Below the pieces are notes generated by a model. The model was not told the origin of the DNA. It was given only the letters and a program-made list of their open reading frames with translations, and searched no databases. DNA of 64,000 nucleotides from a virus. The stretch is taken from the IMG/VR virus record IMGVR_UViG_3300043470_000217, positions 61,558 through 125,557 of that record; one strand, 5' to 3'. Below, piece by piece: positions 49,737-57,494 of the stretch. The translations under genes and the position numbers were made by a program. Every line of letters begins with the position of its first letter. Within the stretch, counting starts at the first letter, position 1.

Positions 49737-50111
49737 ATGAAAGCACTAAAAATTAATGCCCCAGTTAACTTAAACACTGGTGCCGTTTTGTCTTCTGGTT
49801 CTTTAGTAGTTATTACTGAAGGATTAGCTCAAGTATTCACTACCAAAGAAGGTAGCATGAATGCTCAAATTGTTAACGCTGTATACACTAGTGTAGAAGC
49901 ATTTGAATCTGGTAAAGCTGCTGTATCTGGTATTGCTGATTTTAATCCAGCAATGTATGGTCTTTCTTTATCAGTAGAAGACTACAGCACTAAAACTGCT
50001 GAAGCTCTTTTGATTGATACCGTAGAGGCTCAGTTGGAAGCAATTTACCCAGGTAATGTAGAAGAAGTGGATGTTACTCCTTATGTAGCTCCAGTAGAAT
50101 CTGCTGAATAA
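49737..50111 (+). CDS. hypothetical protein of the fibre cluster
   Basis: A 124-residue protein with an N-terminal beta domain (LKINAPVNLNTGAVLSSGSLVVI) and an acidic C-terminal part. A short virion or fibre-associated protein by context; no family recognised. A/C-rich leader. Confidence 0.65.
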   Translation: MKALKINAPVNLNTGAVLSSGSLVVITEGLAQVFTTKEGSMNAQIVNAVYTSVEAFESGKAAVSGIADFNPAMYGLSLSVEDYSTKTAEALLIDTVEAQLEAIYPGNVEEVDVTPYVAPVESAE

Positions 50112-50119
50112 TTTAACCA

Positions 50120-50164
50120 ACCCGGTGGTACGCCTGCAAATAGAGCTCGTAACTCTTACCGGGT
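50120..50164 (+). other. tRNA-like mini hairpin between fibre genes
   Basis: ACCCGGT and ACCGGGT pair over 7 bp; inside, AGAG/CTCT closes a 7-nt loop CTCGTAA that would read as a standard anticodon loop (U33, CGT, purine 37). No T-arm exists. It could be a tRNA remnant, a processing site or a stabilising 3' hairpin; no T run follows. Confidence 0.35.
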
Positions 50165-50179
50165 ACAAATAACAAGATA

Positions 50180-52435
50180 ATGGCATTAGAAAGATTTATA
50201 CCAAAATCCCCTGATATTTTTATCAGGAATTCACAAGACTTTGAAGTAGCAAAGTTTGGTCATCTTAACACTATTGTAGAGTACATAAACAATAACTCAG
50301 CTAAACCTGCCGGGCTTAATGGCTATGTACAATTTAATGATAATAGTGCACTAGGAGGAGATGCTGGATTATTCTGGGATAATGTAAACAAGAGGTTAGG
50401 AATTGGTACAGTTACTCCTGTCAATTTACTATCTATTGATGCTACAAATTCAACATTACCTACTGAACACTCAGCGGCTGCTGCTACAATAAAAAGTGGT
50501 GTTCAAAGTCCTTTGAGAGTATTAAGAACAGGAGGTCAACCGAATGTATGGATAGGAACAAGTAGTACAACTCCAAACGTATCATCATTTTTATTTGGTA
50601 TTAGAACAGGTGCCTATTATAATACTGCAACTCCTACATATTCAGGTGATTACGCTCCTTGGATTGTGTCAAGAGGTAATGATTGGGGTACTGCTACTTC
50701 AGCAAGTGATTTAAGAATGTCTCAAATATTTACGTGTGATGGAAATACAGCTAGAGCAGCGTTAGCCATTTATCCTGCTCTTGTAGAAACGGCAACGAAT
50801 ACGGATATAGTAAATATGAACAATTTACTTATTGCAACGCGAAATTCATTTTCAACACAACCTTTAGCACGATTACAAATTATTGGTGATGGTCAAACTT
50901 CAGGTACTACTTCCTTGTTAGTTCAGAATAGTACGGGAACTACCTCTTTAAGAGTTTATGATGATAGGGTTGTAGAAGTACCTTATCGCATACACACTCC
51001 ATTTATTCGTAATGAATATGCAAATTTAGTATTATATTCAGGCTCTTATGAAGTTGAAATTCAATCAAGCAATCCAACAAATGGCAGTGGTTCTTTACGT
51101 ACTACAGGTGAAATAACTACAACTGATAGTCAAACTAAAAGTATTATCAATATTAACAACTTAGTACCATCAACATCTGCAAGTTTTAATACATTAAATG
51201 GATTTGCTTTTACTTCTACAATTACTCAAACTACAGGTACTATTAGAGGTTTATTTATTAATCCAACATTAAATGCAAGTACAGATTTTAGAGCAATTGA
51301 AACAGTAAGAGGTAATGTTCTTTTTGCTACAACAAGTGGTAACGTAGGTATTGGAACTAGTAGTCCTATTTATAAAGCAGATATTGCAGGAAGTTTGAGA
51401 GTTACAGATGGTTCTTTTTCTTTGACTTATACAGGAAACGTTTCAAATGGTAGTTTGATAAATGCAGGTACATATCCAAGTTTTAAATTAACAAATGCAG
51501 CAGGAGATGGAAGAGTAAGTTTAAATAATGAGGGTCCAAATGGTAGTTTATCATTGCAAGCAAACGGAACTACATATACTTATTTGACAGGAACAGCAAC
51601 AGGTAACGCAGGTTACTCTTATTTCTTGTCTCAATTGGGAGTTGGAACTGCAACTACTTTAGGTGCTAAACTTTCTATCAAAGGCTCAGGCTCAACATCC
51701 GCCACAACATCGCTTTTGGTGCAGAATAGTTTAGGAAGTACTGCTTTACAAATTCAAGACGATGGAAATGTTAATTTAGGAAATGCTACTGATTTTGGTG
51801 TTTTATCTGTACCTCGTTCTTCAACTTTTGGAGAAAGGGTATTTCTAAAAATGCAAAGTGGTGGTAATTTACTTGCAACATCATCAAACGATGGTCTTGT
51901 GGTAAAAAGTTATTTAGTTGTAAATGGTATATTGTATGTAGATAGTGGAACTATTTATGGTAAAACAACAGGAGGTGCTACAAATACAAACGCATATACT
52001 TTACCATCGCAATTAATCCCTACTTTTAGTGCTAATAGTTGTATAATTAATTTGAATGGTGGAGGACGTTTGCAAGGTAGTTCAGATGGGCAATACATAA
52101 GGATTGAAGGAAATATGACGTTAGACAGTTCCGGAAATGAGTTGAAGGGTTTCTATTTTAATCCTACATTGATTGGAGCATTTAGTCCTCAAAACGTACT
52201 TGCGATTCACTCAACTTACGGAGGTGCTTACTTGAATACTGCAACACCACAAGCAAGTGCTGTTCTCCAAGCCGACAGCACTACGCAAGGTTTCCTACCG
52301 CCCCGAATGACCACAGCACAGCGTGTTGCTATTGCATCACCTGCCAATGGTTTGATTGTATTTGACACTGATGTACAAAATCTTTGCTACCGTAGAGATG
52401 GTGTTTGGGTACAAGCAACATTTGCTGCAGTATAA
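50180..52435 (+). CDS. tail fibre (751 aa), paralogue of 42193 and 48278
   Basis: N-terminal 40 residues are nearly the same as those of the 902-residue fibre (LERFIPKSPDIF.. VAKFGHLNTIVEYINNNS). The middle has several GIGTSSP-type fibre repeats and two SATTSLLVQNS units; the C-terminus is the ADSTTQGFLPPRMTTAQR domain shared with 48278-49702. It is thus a chimera of modules from two neighbours. Expected to be a trimeric receptor-binding fibre. Confidence 0.8.
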   Translation: MALERFIPKSPDIFIRNSQDFEVAKFGHLNTIVEYINNNSAKPAGLNGYVQFNDNSALGGDAGLFWDNVNKRLGIGTVTPVNLLSIDATNSTLPTEHSAAAATIKSGVQSPLRVLRTGGQPNVWIGTSSTTPNVSSFLFGIRTGAYYNTATPTYSGDYAPWIVSRGNDWGTATSASDLRMSQIFTCDGNTARAALAIYPALVETATNTDIVNMNNLLIATRNSFSTQPLARLQIIGDGQTSGTTSLLVQNSTGTTSLRVYDDRVVEVPYRIHTPFIRNEYANLVLYSGSYEVEIQSSNPTNGSGSLRTTGEITTTDSQTKSIININNLVPSTSASFNTLNGFAFTSTITQTTGTIRGLFINPTLNASTDFRAIETVRGNVLFATTSGNVGIGTSSPIYKADIAGSLRVTDGSFSLTYTGNVSNGSLINAGTYPSFKLTNAAGDGRVSLNNEGPNGSLSLQANGTTYTYLTGTATGNAGYSYFLSQLGVGTATTLGAKLSIKGSGSTSATTSLLVQNSLGSTALQIQDDGNVNLGNATDFGVLSVPRSSTFGERVFLKMQSGGNLLATSSNDGLVVKSYLVVNGILYVDSGTIYGKTTGGATNTNAYTLPSQLIPTFSANSCIINLNGGGRLQGSSDGQYIRIEGNMTLDSSGNELKGFYFNPTLIGAFSPQNVLAIHSTYGGAYLNTATPQASAVLQADSTTQGFLPPRMTTAQRVAIASPANGLIVFDTDVQNLCYRRDGVWVQATFAAV

Positions 52436-52483
52436 TAACTATATTTGAATAATAAAAAACCAACCAAATAACAAAATAAACCA

Positions 52484-53494
52484 ATGAGTGTAACAATTGT
52501 AGACAAGTATCCCCAAAACAAAAAGGGTACTTTGAGTATTAAATCTTACTTTGATGCCAATGTGAGTAACATGGGATTAGAGTCTTATGGTCTTTCTCTT
52601 TTTGATGGTGTATTCCATGAAGAGCAACTAGCATGTCTAGAGATTAACGGTATTAAGCGTTATCTTACCGGACTTAATGAGTTTGCCCCAGAGGTAAAGT
52701 TTTTACCAGATGTGGACAGAGAGGCTAAGATTAAAGAGATCCGGAAGGTTGTATCTCAATTAGAAAAAGAATTAGCAGCTAATGTTGTTAATCCTGATGA
52801 TCCAGAATTCTGGAATAAAATTAAATTGTTAAAGCCAGATAATGATGAGTTCTGGAGTAAGATTGTAATTAGGGTGGGTAATGATCCATTATACTTAGAT
52901 CCTGCTACAGATCCTTATGATCTCATTAAGCTTTATGCAATTGAAGCACATGGTTTTAGTATTGTAGCTAAGTCATATGATGAAGCTAGAAGAATGGCTA
53001 AACCACCTAAATTTTATTTAGATAAGCTTGAAGAAACTGTTACTATTAAAACAGAGACTAAGAAAACCCGGAACAAAGCTCTTGCAGAATTGCAGAAGAT
53101 GTTTGATAAGAATCAAACTAAGTTGTTCTATGTTGCTAAGATCATTGACATTGATAGTGCACAGTACAAGAGATCTACACCCAATGATATCATCTATGAT
53201 AACATGGATAAATATATCAACGGAGAAAGTGTAGATAGAGATAAGAAGAAGTGTGCAGAAAGATTCTTAGATGTATCTGAGAATGATTTGACCACTTTAA
53301 AATTGCGGGCTATTGTAAAAGATGCCGGTACTTATAAGTATATTGTTACTAAGGCAGATGGATTTATCTATCACTTAGCAACCAGCAATATGTTAGGTAA
53401 GACATCTAGTGACATTGTAGAGTTCTTAAAGAACCCTCTTAACCAAGATGTAGCTGACGCAATTATTAATAAAGTAGAACAACACTGGAAATAA
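52484..53494 (+). CDS. conserved virion-block protein, 336 aa
   Basis: An alpha/beta protein with a central Lys/Glu-rich helix (VTIKTETKKTRNKALAELQKMF). No family recognised with confidence; its position before connector genes suggests a virion or assembly protein. Leader contains TATATTTG (52440-52447) followed by an A/C-rich run. Confidence 0.65.
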   Translation: MSVTIVDKYPQNKKGTLSIKSYFDANVSNMGLESYGLSLFDGVFHEEQLACLEINGIKRYLTGLNEFAPEVKFLPDVDREAKIKEIRKVVSQLEKELAANVVNPDDPEFWNKIKLLKPDNDEFWSKIVIRVGNDPLYLDPATDPYDLIKLYAIEAHGFSIVAKSYDEARRMAKPPKFYLDKLEETVTIKTETKKTRNKALAELQKMFDKNQTKLFYVAKIIDIDSAQYKRSTPNDIIYDNMDKYINGESVDRDKKKCAERFLDVSENDLTTLKLRAIVKDAGTYKYIVTKADGFIYHLATSNMLGKTSSDIVEFLKNPLNQDVADAIINKVEQHWK

Positions 53495-53505
53495 TATAAA
53501 TAATC

Positions 53506-53649
53506 ATGGCAACTAAGAAAGCAAGCAAACCTAATTTTTCTAAACCTGTACCTAAAGGTAACCCTGTTGGACGTGAATCATCTATGATGGGTGGTTACAT
53601 GAAGATGGGAGGAATGGTTAAGAAAACCGTTGTTAAGAAAAAGAAGTAA
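53506..53649 (+). CDS. small basic Lys/Met/Gly-rich protein, 47 aa
   Basis: A short frame: Lys-rich start (MATKKASKPNF), a Met/Gly-rich middle (SMMGGYMKMGGM) and a VVKKKK end. Its clean start, 11 bp after the previous gene, and the GC hairpin right after its stop support it. It may bind DNA or RNA in the head; similar tiny basic genes occur in crAss-like virion blocks as far as I recall. Confidence 0.7.
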   Translation: MATKKASKPNFSKPVPKGNPVGRESSMMGGYMKMGGMVKKTVVKKKK

Positions 53650-53654
53650 TTAAA

Positions 53655-53677
53655 TAGGGGGACTAATAATCCCCCTA
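53655..53677 (+). terminator. hairpin, possible terminator or processing site
   Basis: TAGGGGGA and TCCCCCTA pair over 8 bp around a 7-nt loop, between the small basic gene and 53688. No T run follows, so it may protect or process mRNA rather than end it. Confidence 0.5.
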
Positions 53678-53687
53678 CTAAACATTT

Positions 53688-54389
53688 ATGAATAACTCTA
53701 TACTACAACTAAAAGTTAAGCAAAGGCTTAATAAGCTAGACTCTAATGATTATGATAATCTAGAGATATGGCAAATTATTGAAGCTTTTAACAAAGCCCA
53801 AATTGAATGGGTTAGAAGACAATTGCATGGTGGTAATCAGTACAGAGAAGGAGATGAAGGTTCTAAAAGAAGGATAGATGATTTACAACTATTACTTACT
53901 CAGATACCTTTAGCCGGTACTCAGAATACTGTATACTATGAGACAACTGATCTTCCTGTTGATTATTTAGAGTATAAGCGTGTAAGCACTTATGCTAAAA
54001 CAGATTGTTGCAAAGCTGATAGTATGACAGTATACTTAGCTGAAGAAGCTAATGTAGATGAGTTATTGGATGATGACTTTAGAAAACCTAGTTATGAGTG
54101 GGGTGAAACCTTCTGTACTATTATGGGTAACAAGATCCGGATTTATACTGCCGGTGACTTTGATGTAGTTAATGCTACTCTTACCTATTACAGAAAGCCC
54201 AGATATATTCAGGTTGCTAATAGTGTTGATCCATACACCGGTCTTACATCTACTGTAGATGTTACCTGTGAATTCAAAGATGATATTACTGAATTACTTA
54301 TTGATGAAGCTGTAAGTATTCTTGCTGGTGACATTGAGTCTGTTAATCAGTTTGCCCGTGGTTCTCAAAACGCTGATAGAAATAATTAA
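53688..54389 (+). CDS. connector / ring-type virion protein
   Basis: A 233-residue protein with a long N-terminal helical region (LKVKQRLNKLDSNDYDNLEIWQI) then beta strands and C-terminal helices. This layout and the place after the capsid genes match head-completion (ring) proteins of crAss-like and P22-like phages, which stack under the portal. Assignment by pattern and context. Confidence 0.6.
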   Translation: MNNSILQLKVKQRLNKLDSNDYDNLEIWQIIEAFNKAQIEWVRRQLHGGNQYREGDEGSKRRIDDLQLLLTQIPLAGTQNTVYYETTDLPVDYLEYKRVSTYAKTDCCKADSMTVYLAEEANVDELLDDDFRKPSYEWGETFCTIMGNKIRIYTAGDFDVVNATLTYYRKPRYIQVANSVDPYTGLTSTVDVTCEFKDDITELLIDEAVSILAGDIESVNQFARGSQNADRNN

Positions 54390-54391
54390 TC

Positions 54392-54796
54392 ATGATACAA
54401 AAATTACAACGTCCTTCTACCGGTGCTCATAAAGCAATGGCAGAACTTATTTATGAGATGTTACATGCATCTACTAAAGTTCACATTGCTCACTTACTAA
54501 GCACTAGTTATTCTGCTCATGTAACAATGGGTGAGTTCTATGATAGTATTGTTGAAGTAGCTGATAGTTTAGCTGAGCAATATCAAGGTAAAGAAGAAAT
54601 GCTTTTACCATATCCTGATCAAATGTCTATCCCAGCTATTAAAACTACTGATGAAGCTATTAAGTATTTACGTGTATTATACAACAAAATTGGTGAAGTA
54701 CAGGGTATGATGACTTGCTCATCTATCATAAATACTATGGATGAAATCAAAGCTTTAATAAATTCTACAAAATATAAGTTGCTTTTCTTGAAATAA
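54392..54796 (+). CDS. ferritin-like helical protein (DUF5856 type)
   Basis: A 134-residue all-helical protein with AHKAMAELIYEMLHASTKVHIAHL and FYDSIVEVADSLAEQYQG, the pattern of DUF5856, a ferritin-like four-helix family seen in large phages. It starts 2 bp after the previous gene. Iron binding is not shown; function unknown. Confidence 0.65.
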   Translation: MIQKLQRPSTGAHKAMAELIYEMLHASTKVHIAHLLSTSYSAHVTMGEFYDSIVEVADSLAEQYQGKEEMLLPYPDQMSIPAIKTTDEAIKYLRVLYNKIGEVQGMMTCSSIINTMDEIKALINSTKYKLLFLK

Positions 54797-54798
54797 TT

Positions 54799-54814
54799 CA
54801 CTATTATAATAGTG
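54799..54814 (+). promoter_or_regulatory. perfect 16-bp palindrome in the leader of 54838
   Basis: CACTATTATAATAGTG is its own complement and contains TATTATAATAG, the core of the elements at 42157 and 45264. It starts 2 bp after the previous stop and lies 23 nt before the ATG of an abundant virion gene. Promoter, operator or terminator are possible. Confidence 0.45.
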
Positions 54815-54837
54815 TATCTTTATAAAAATAAAAAATT

Positions 54838-56436
54838 ATGTATTTTAATCATTCGTTTCAAAAAGTGTTTGTTGCTACAGGCACTTTCCAAACCGGTTCT
54901 GCTAGTGGTAGCGGAGCTGTGTTTACTGCTACTCTTGGAGCAGGTGGGGCTGTAACTGGTCTTGTTCAGGTTGCCGGTGGAACTAACTATGTTAGTGGTC
55001 AAGTTAACGTAACCTTAGTTGGTGGTAATGGTGTTGGTGCAACTGCCGGTGCTATTACTGTAGCTCTTGGTGCTGTTAGTGCTATTGCTGTTGGTACTGG
55101 TGGATCTGGTTACTCAGTAGCTCCTACTGTAGTTATTACTCCTACTAACGCTGGTGGTGACACCTTTGCTCAATTAACCGGTGCTGGTACTTTGGGTAAC
55201 TATGGTTTGTATGATGCTAAAACTTTCAAGAACATTAGTTCTGCTAGTGGTATCATTCCTGCTGAAGCTGGTAAGCCTTTCATCTTTGCAAGTTCTAGTT
55301 TAACTCCTACTACTGATAAGGTTGGTCCTTTCCACGGTGGTTATGCTGAATCTAACAAGTCTAAGGTTATCAACCCTAAGTATATCAAAGATGCTTATGT
55401 AGTTGCTCCTAAAGCTGCTAGCCAAGCTGTTACTTATGTAGGTCAAACTGCTACTACTGCAGCTTCTCCTTATAACTGTGCTTGTCCTAACTTCTTGTGT
55501 GGTGAAACTTATTACTTGCGTATTGATATCAAAGGAAGCCCAGCTTTGCGTTTCTTGAATCACAATGCTTACCAAGTATTGTCTTACTACACTGGTTGCT
55601 GCTCTAGCACTACTCCTAATGAAGTAGATCCTTCTTTGGTAATGATTGGTTGGGCTAAGCAAATTGCTGGTACTCAAACCTCTCCTTATAATGATGCTAA
55701 CCCTATTCTTTCTCCTTTTGTATTACCTGTAGTACAAACTAAGAACCCATCTACTGGTGTTTGGACTTACTGGAGTAAAGATGGTGGTAACGTAACTATC
55801 AATGGTTCTGTTATTGCTACTTCTGATTGGGATACTTATGTAACTCCTGCTGGTGTTGCTGCTGCTGATGTATGTGCTGGTTTGATTTTGGCTGGTGCTT
55901 ATGTTGATACTCGTTTTGGAGATTGCTCATTCCAACCTACTGATTACTTTGAAAAAGAGCCTATTCAGGTTTATGCTTCTGAAGTAGATGAGACTGGTGA
56001 TCCTTGCATTTTCCAAGGTTTGTGTGTTAAGCGTGGTTCTGGTTCTGCTAATGATCCTGCAACTGCTGGTTTAGGTCCTGTATTGGGTATTCAAGGTGAA
56101 GGCTTTGGAGAAACTATTGTACGTGACTTGATCTTGTCTGAGCGCTACCGTCAAAATGATTGGAATGATGATCCACGTATCCGTGAGATCACTTTGGGTG
56201 ATGCTCCTTTAACTGCTATCAGCCGTACTGCTAGCTACTGGAGATATGTTATCCAACACAGTGTTCCACGTTTCAATAACCCAACTGGTACATTTGATAA
56301 CGATCAATACACTTTACACATTATCACTTCTGCTCGTCAGAATGCTGCTGGTGGATTTGAAGCTGACTTAGCTGATATTTTATCTGCTGGTGGCCGTGTT
56401 GATTTAGTAAACAACGGATTGCTTTACGTTAAGTAA
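54838..56436 (+). CDS. abundant virion protein (auxiliary head or tail), 532 aa
   Basis: Codon use equals that of the capsid gene (TTG, CGT, GCT, GGT), marking it as one of the most abundant virion proteins. Residues 15-95 are a Gly/Val-rich beta domain (AGGTNYVSGQVNVTLVGGNG, GTGGSGYSVAPTVVITP), an add-on found in many phage tail proteins. The rest is alpha/beta with several cysteines. Likely an auxiliary capsid or tail protein. A strong terminator follows, so it may be expressed from its own transcript. Confidence 0.65.
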   Translation: MYFNHSFQKVFVATGTFQTGSASGSGAVFTATLGAGGAVTGLVQVAGGTNYVSGQVNVTLVGGNGVGATAGAITVALGAVSAIAVGTGGSGYSVAPTVVITPTNAGGDTFAQLTGAGTLGNYGLYDAKTFKNISSASGIIPAEAGKPFIFASSSLTPTTDKVGPFHGGYAESNKSKVINPKYIKDAYVVAPKAASQAVTYVGQTATTAASPYNCACPNFLCGETYYLRIDIKGSPALRFLNHNAYQVLSYYTGCCSSTTPNEVDPSLVMIGWAKQIAGTQTSPYNDANPILSPFVLPVVQTKNPSTGVWTYWSKDGGNVTINGSVIATSDWDTYVTPAGVAAADVCAGLILAGAYVDTRFGDCSFQPTDYFEKEPIQVYASEVDETGDPCIFQGLCVKRGSGSANDPATAGLGPVLGIQGEGFGETIVRDLILSERYRQNDWNDDPRIREITLGDAPLTAISRTASYWRYVIQHSVPRFNNPTGTFDNDQYTLHIITSARQNAAGGFEADLADILSAGGRVDLVNNGLLYVK

Positions 56437-56458
56437 TAGCAAGCGTATCATAAAAAAG

Positions 56459-56487
56459 AAGGGGAGGAGAAATCTTCCCCTTTTTTT
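56459..56487 (+). terminator. intrinsic terminator after the 532-aa virion gene
   Basis: AAGGGGA pairs with TTCCCCTT (loop of about 9 nt), followed by seven T. The best terminator in the rightward arm. Confidence 0.85.
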
Positions 56488-56541
56488 ATTTGCAAATAAT
56501 GATTAAATTATATATGAGTAGTTAATGCTACTTTTACAATT

Positions 56542-57090
56542 ATGGCAAACAAACATATTCTTAGTTTAGATATTCCTGATACACTTAACCTTAATGTATT
56601 AAGAGTTGTAGATACAAGCACGTACAGCACTGAATTGGCTGTAGCATGTCCTACCTTACAAATTTTGGTTCCGGGCTTTACAGAGCCTGTAACAGTGACT
56701 ATGGTGCAAGGTGGAGAGACTTTAGTAACAGCTTGTTCATTAGGTATACAAACTACCAACTGTGATACAGTACTTACAACATTGCCGGATGGTATTTATG
56801 TATTAAGATACAGTGTAGCACCAAATGACAAAGTATTTGTAGAATATAATTATCTTCGCATTACAGCAGCTGTAAATAAATATTATAATATATTCTGTAA
56901 TGTTAATTTATCTGGCTGTGAACCGTTACCTCCAGAAAGAGAGAAGCTTACTAAGTTAAGACTTTTACGTACTATGCTGGATGGTGCAAAATCTAAAGTA
57001 GAGTTTTGTCATAATAATGATCAAGGAATGGCTATTTATAACTATGTCCTTGCTCAATTAGACAAGCTCTCCTGTAGTTATTGTAATTAA
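56542..57090 (+). CDS. conserved virion protein, 182 aa
   Basis: N-terminal beta domain with Cys pairs (VACPTLQILVPGF; ITAAVNKYYNIFCNVNLSGC) and a C-terminal helical region (EKLTKLRLLRTMLDGAKSKVEF), ending SCSYCN. Resembles small tail/neck proteins of crAss-like phages by position; function unknown. Confidence 0.65.
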   Translation: MANKHILSLDIPDTLNLNVLRVVDTSTYSTELAVACPTLQILVPGFTEPVTVTMVQGGETLVTACSLGIQTTNCDTVLTTLPDGIYVLRYSVAPNDKVFVEYNYLRITAAVNKYYNIFCNVNLSGCEPLPPEREKLTKLRLLRTMLDGAKSKVEFCHNNDQGMAIYNYVLAQLDKLSCSYCN

Positions 57091-57096
57091 ACCAAC

Positions 57097-57291
57097 ATGG
57101 GAGTTAAATCAAATATGAAATGTCCAAATTGCGGAACCCAGTTATCCTGCGGTTGCCAGTTAAGATCAGCCAGCAATGGCACAAGAGTATGTACTAGTTG
57201 TATGACTAGTTATGAACAACAACTTAAAACACAATCAGAATGGAAGCATGCAGCAGTTGTTATAACTGTGGATCAGAATCAACAAACGTAA
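57097..57291 (+). CDS. small zinc-ribbon protein
   Basis: A 64-residue protein with CPNC (9-12), CGC (18-20) and CTSC (32-35), a zinc ribbon. Starts 6 bp after the previous gene; either of two close ATGs could be used (residue 1 or 7). Confidence 0.65.
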   Translation: MGVKSNMKCPNCGTQLSCGCQLRSASNGTRVCTSCMTSYEQQLKTQSEWKHAAVVITVDQNQQT

Positions 57292-57494
57292 AGTTTGCTG
57301 AAGCTATTTACACACAATTTAAAAGAATGAAATACGGCATTGCAACATGCTGTGATGAAAATTGGGAACTAGATATCTACAACAAAGAGTTGTGTGATAT
57401 GAATGCCCTATTACAACCTAACCTTTTAGGTAATTCAGTAATTATCCCTGACAACTACCTCTTACTAGAGGATGGTAATAGAATCTTGATATGA
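57240..57494 (+). CDS. small Cys-rich protein
   Basis: An 84-residue protein: CSSCYNC at 4-10, CC at 37-38, then an LLGNSVIIPDNYLLL strand pair. Overlaps the zinc-ribbon gene by 52 bp and the giant fibre gene by 4 bp. Unknown. Confidence 0.65.
   Translation: MEACSSCYNCGSESTNVKFAEAIYTQFKRMKYGIATCCDENWELDIYNKELCDMNALLQPNLLGNSVIIPDNYLLLEDGNRILI

Noticed and set aside
42193-52435. Diversity-generating retroelement acting on the fibre genes
   Set aside because: No reverse transcriptase gene or template/variable repeat pair with adenine-specific changes is seen in the window.
55300-55677. 125-codon antisense frame in the 532-aa virion gene
   Set aside because: Same codon-bias effect as in the capsid gene.
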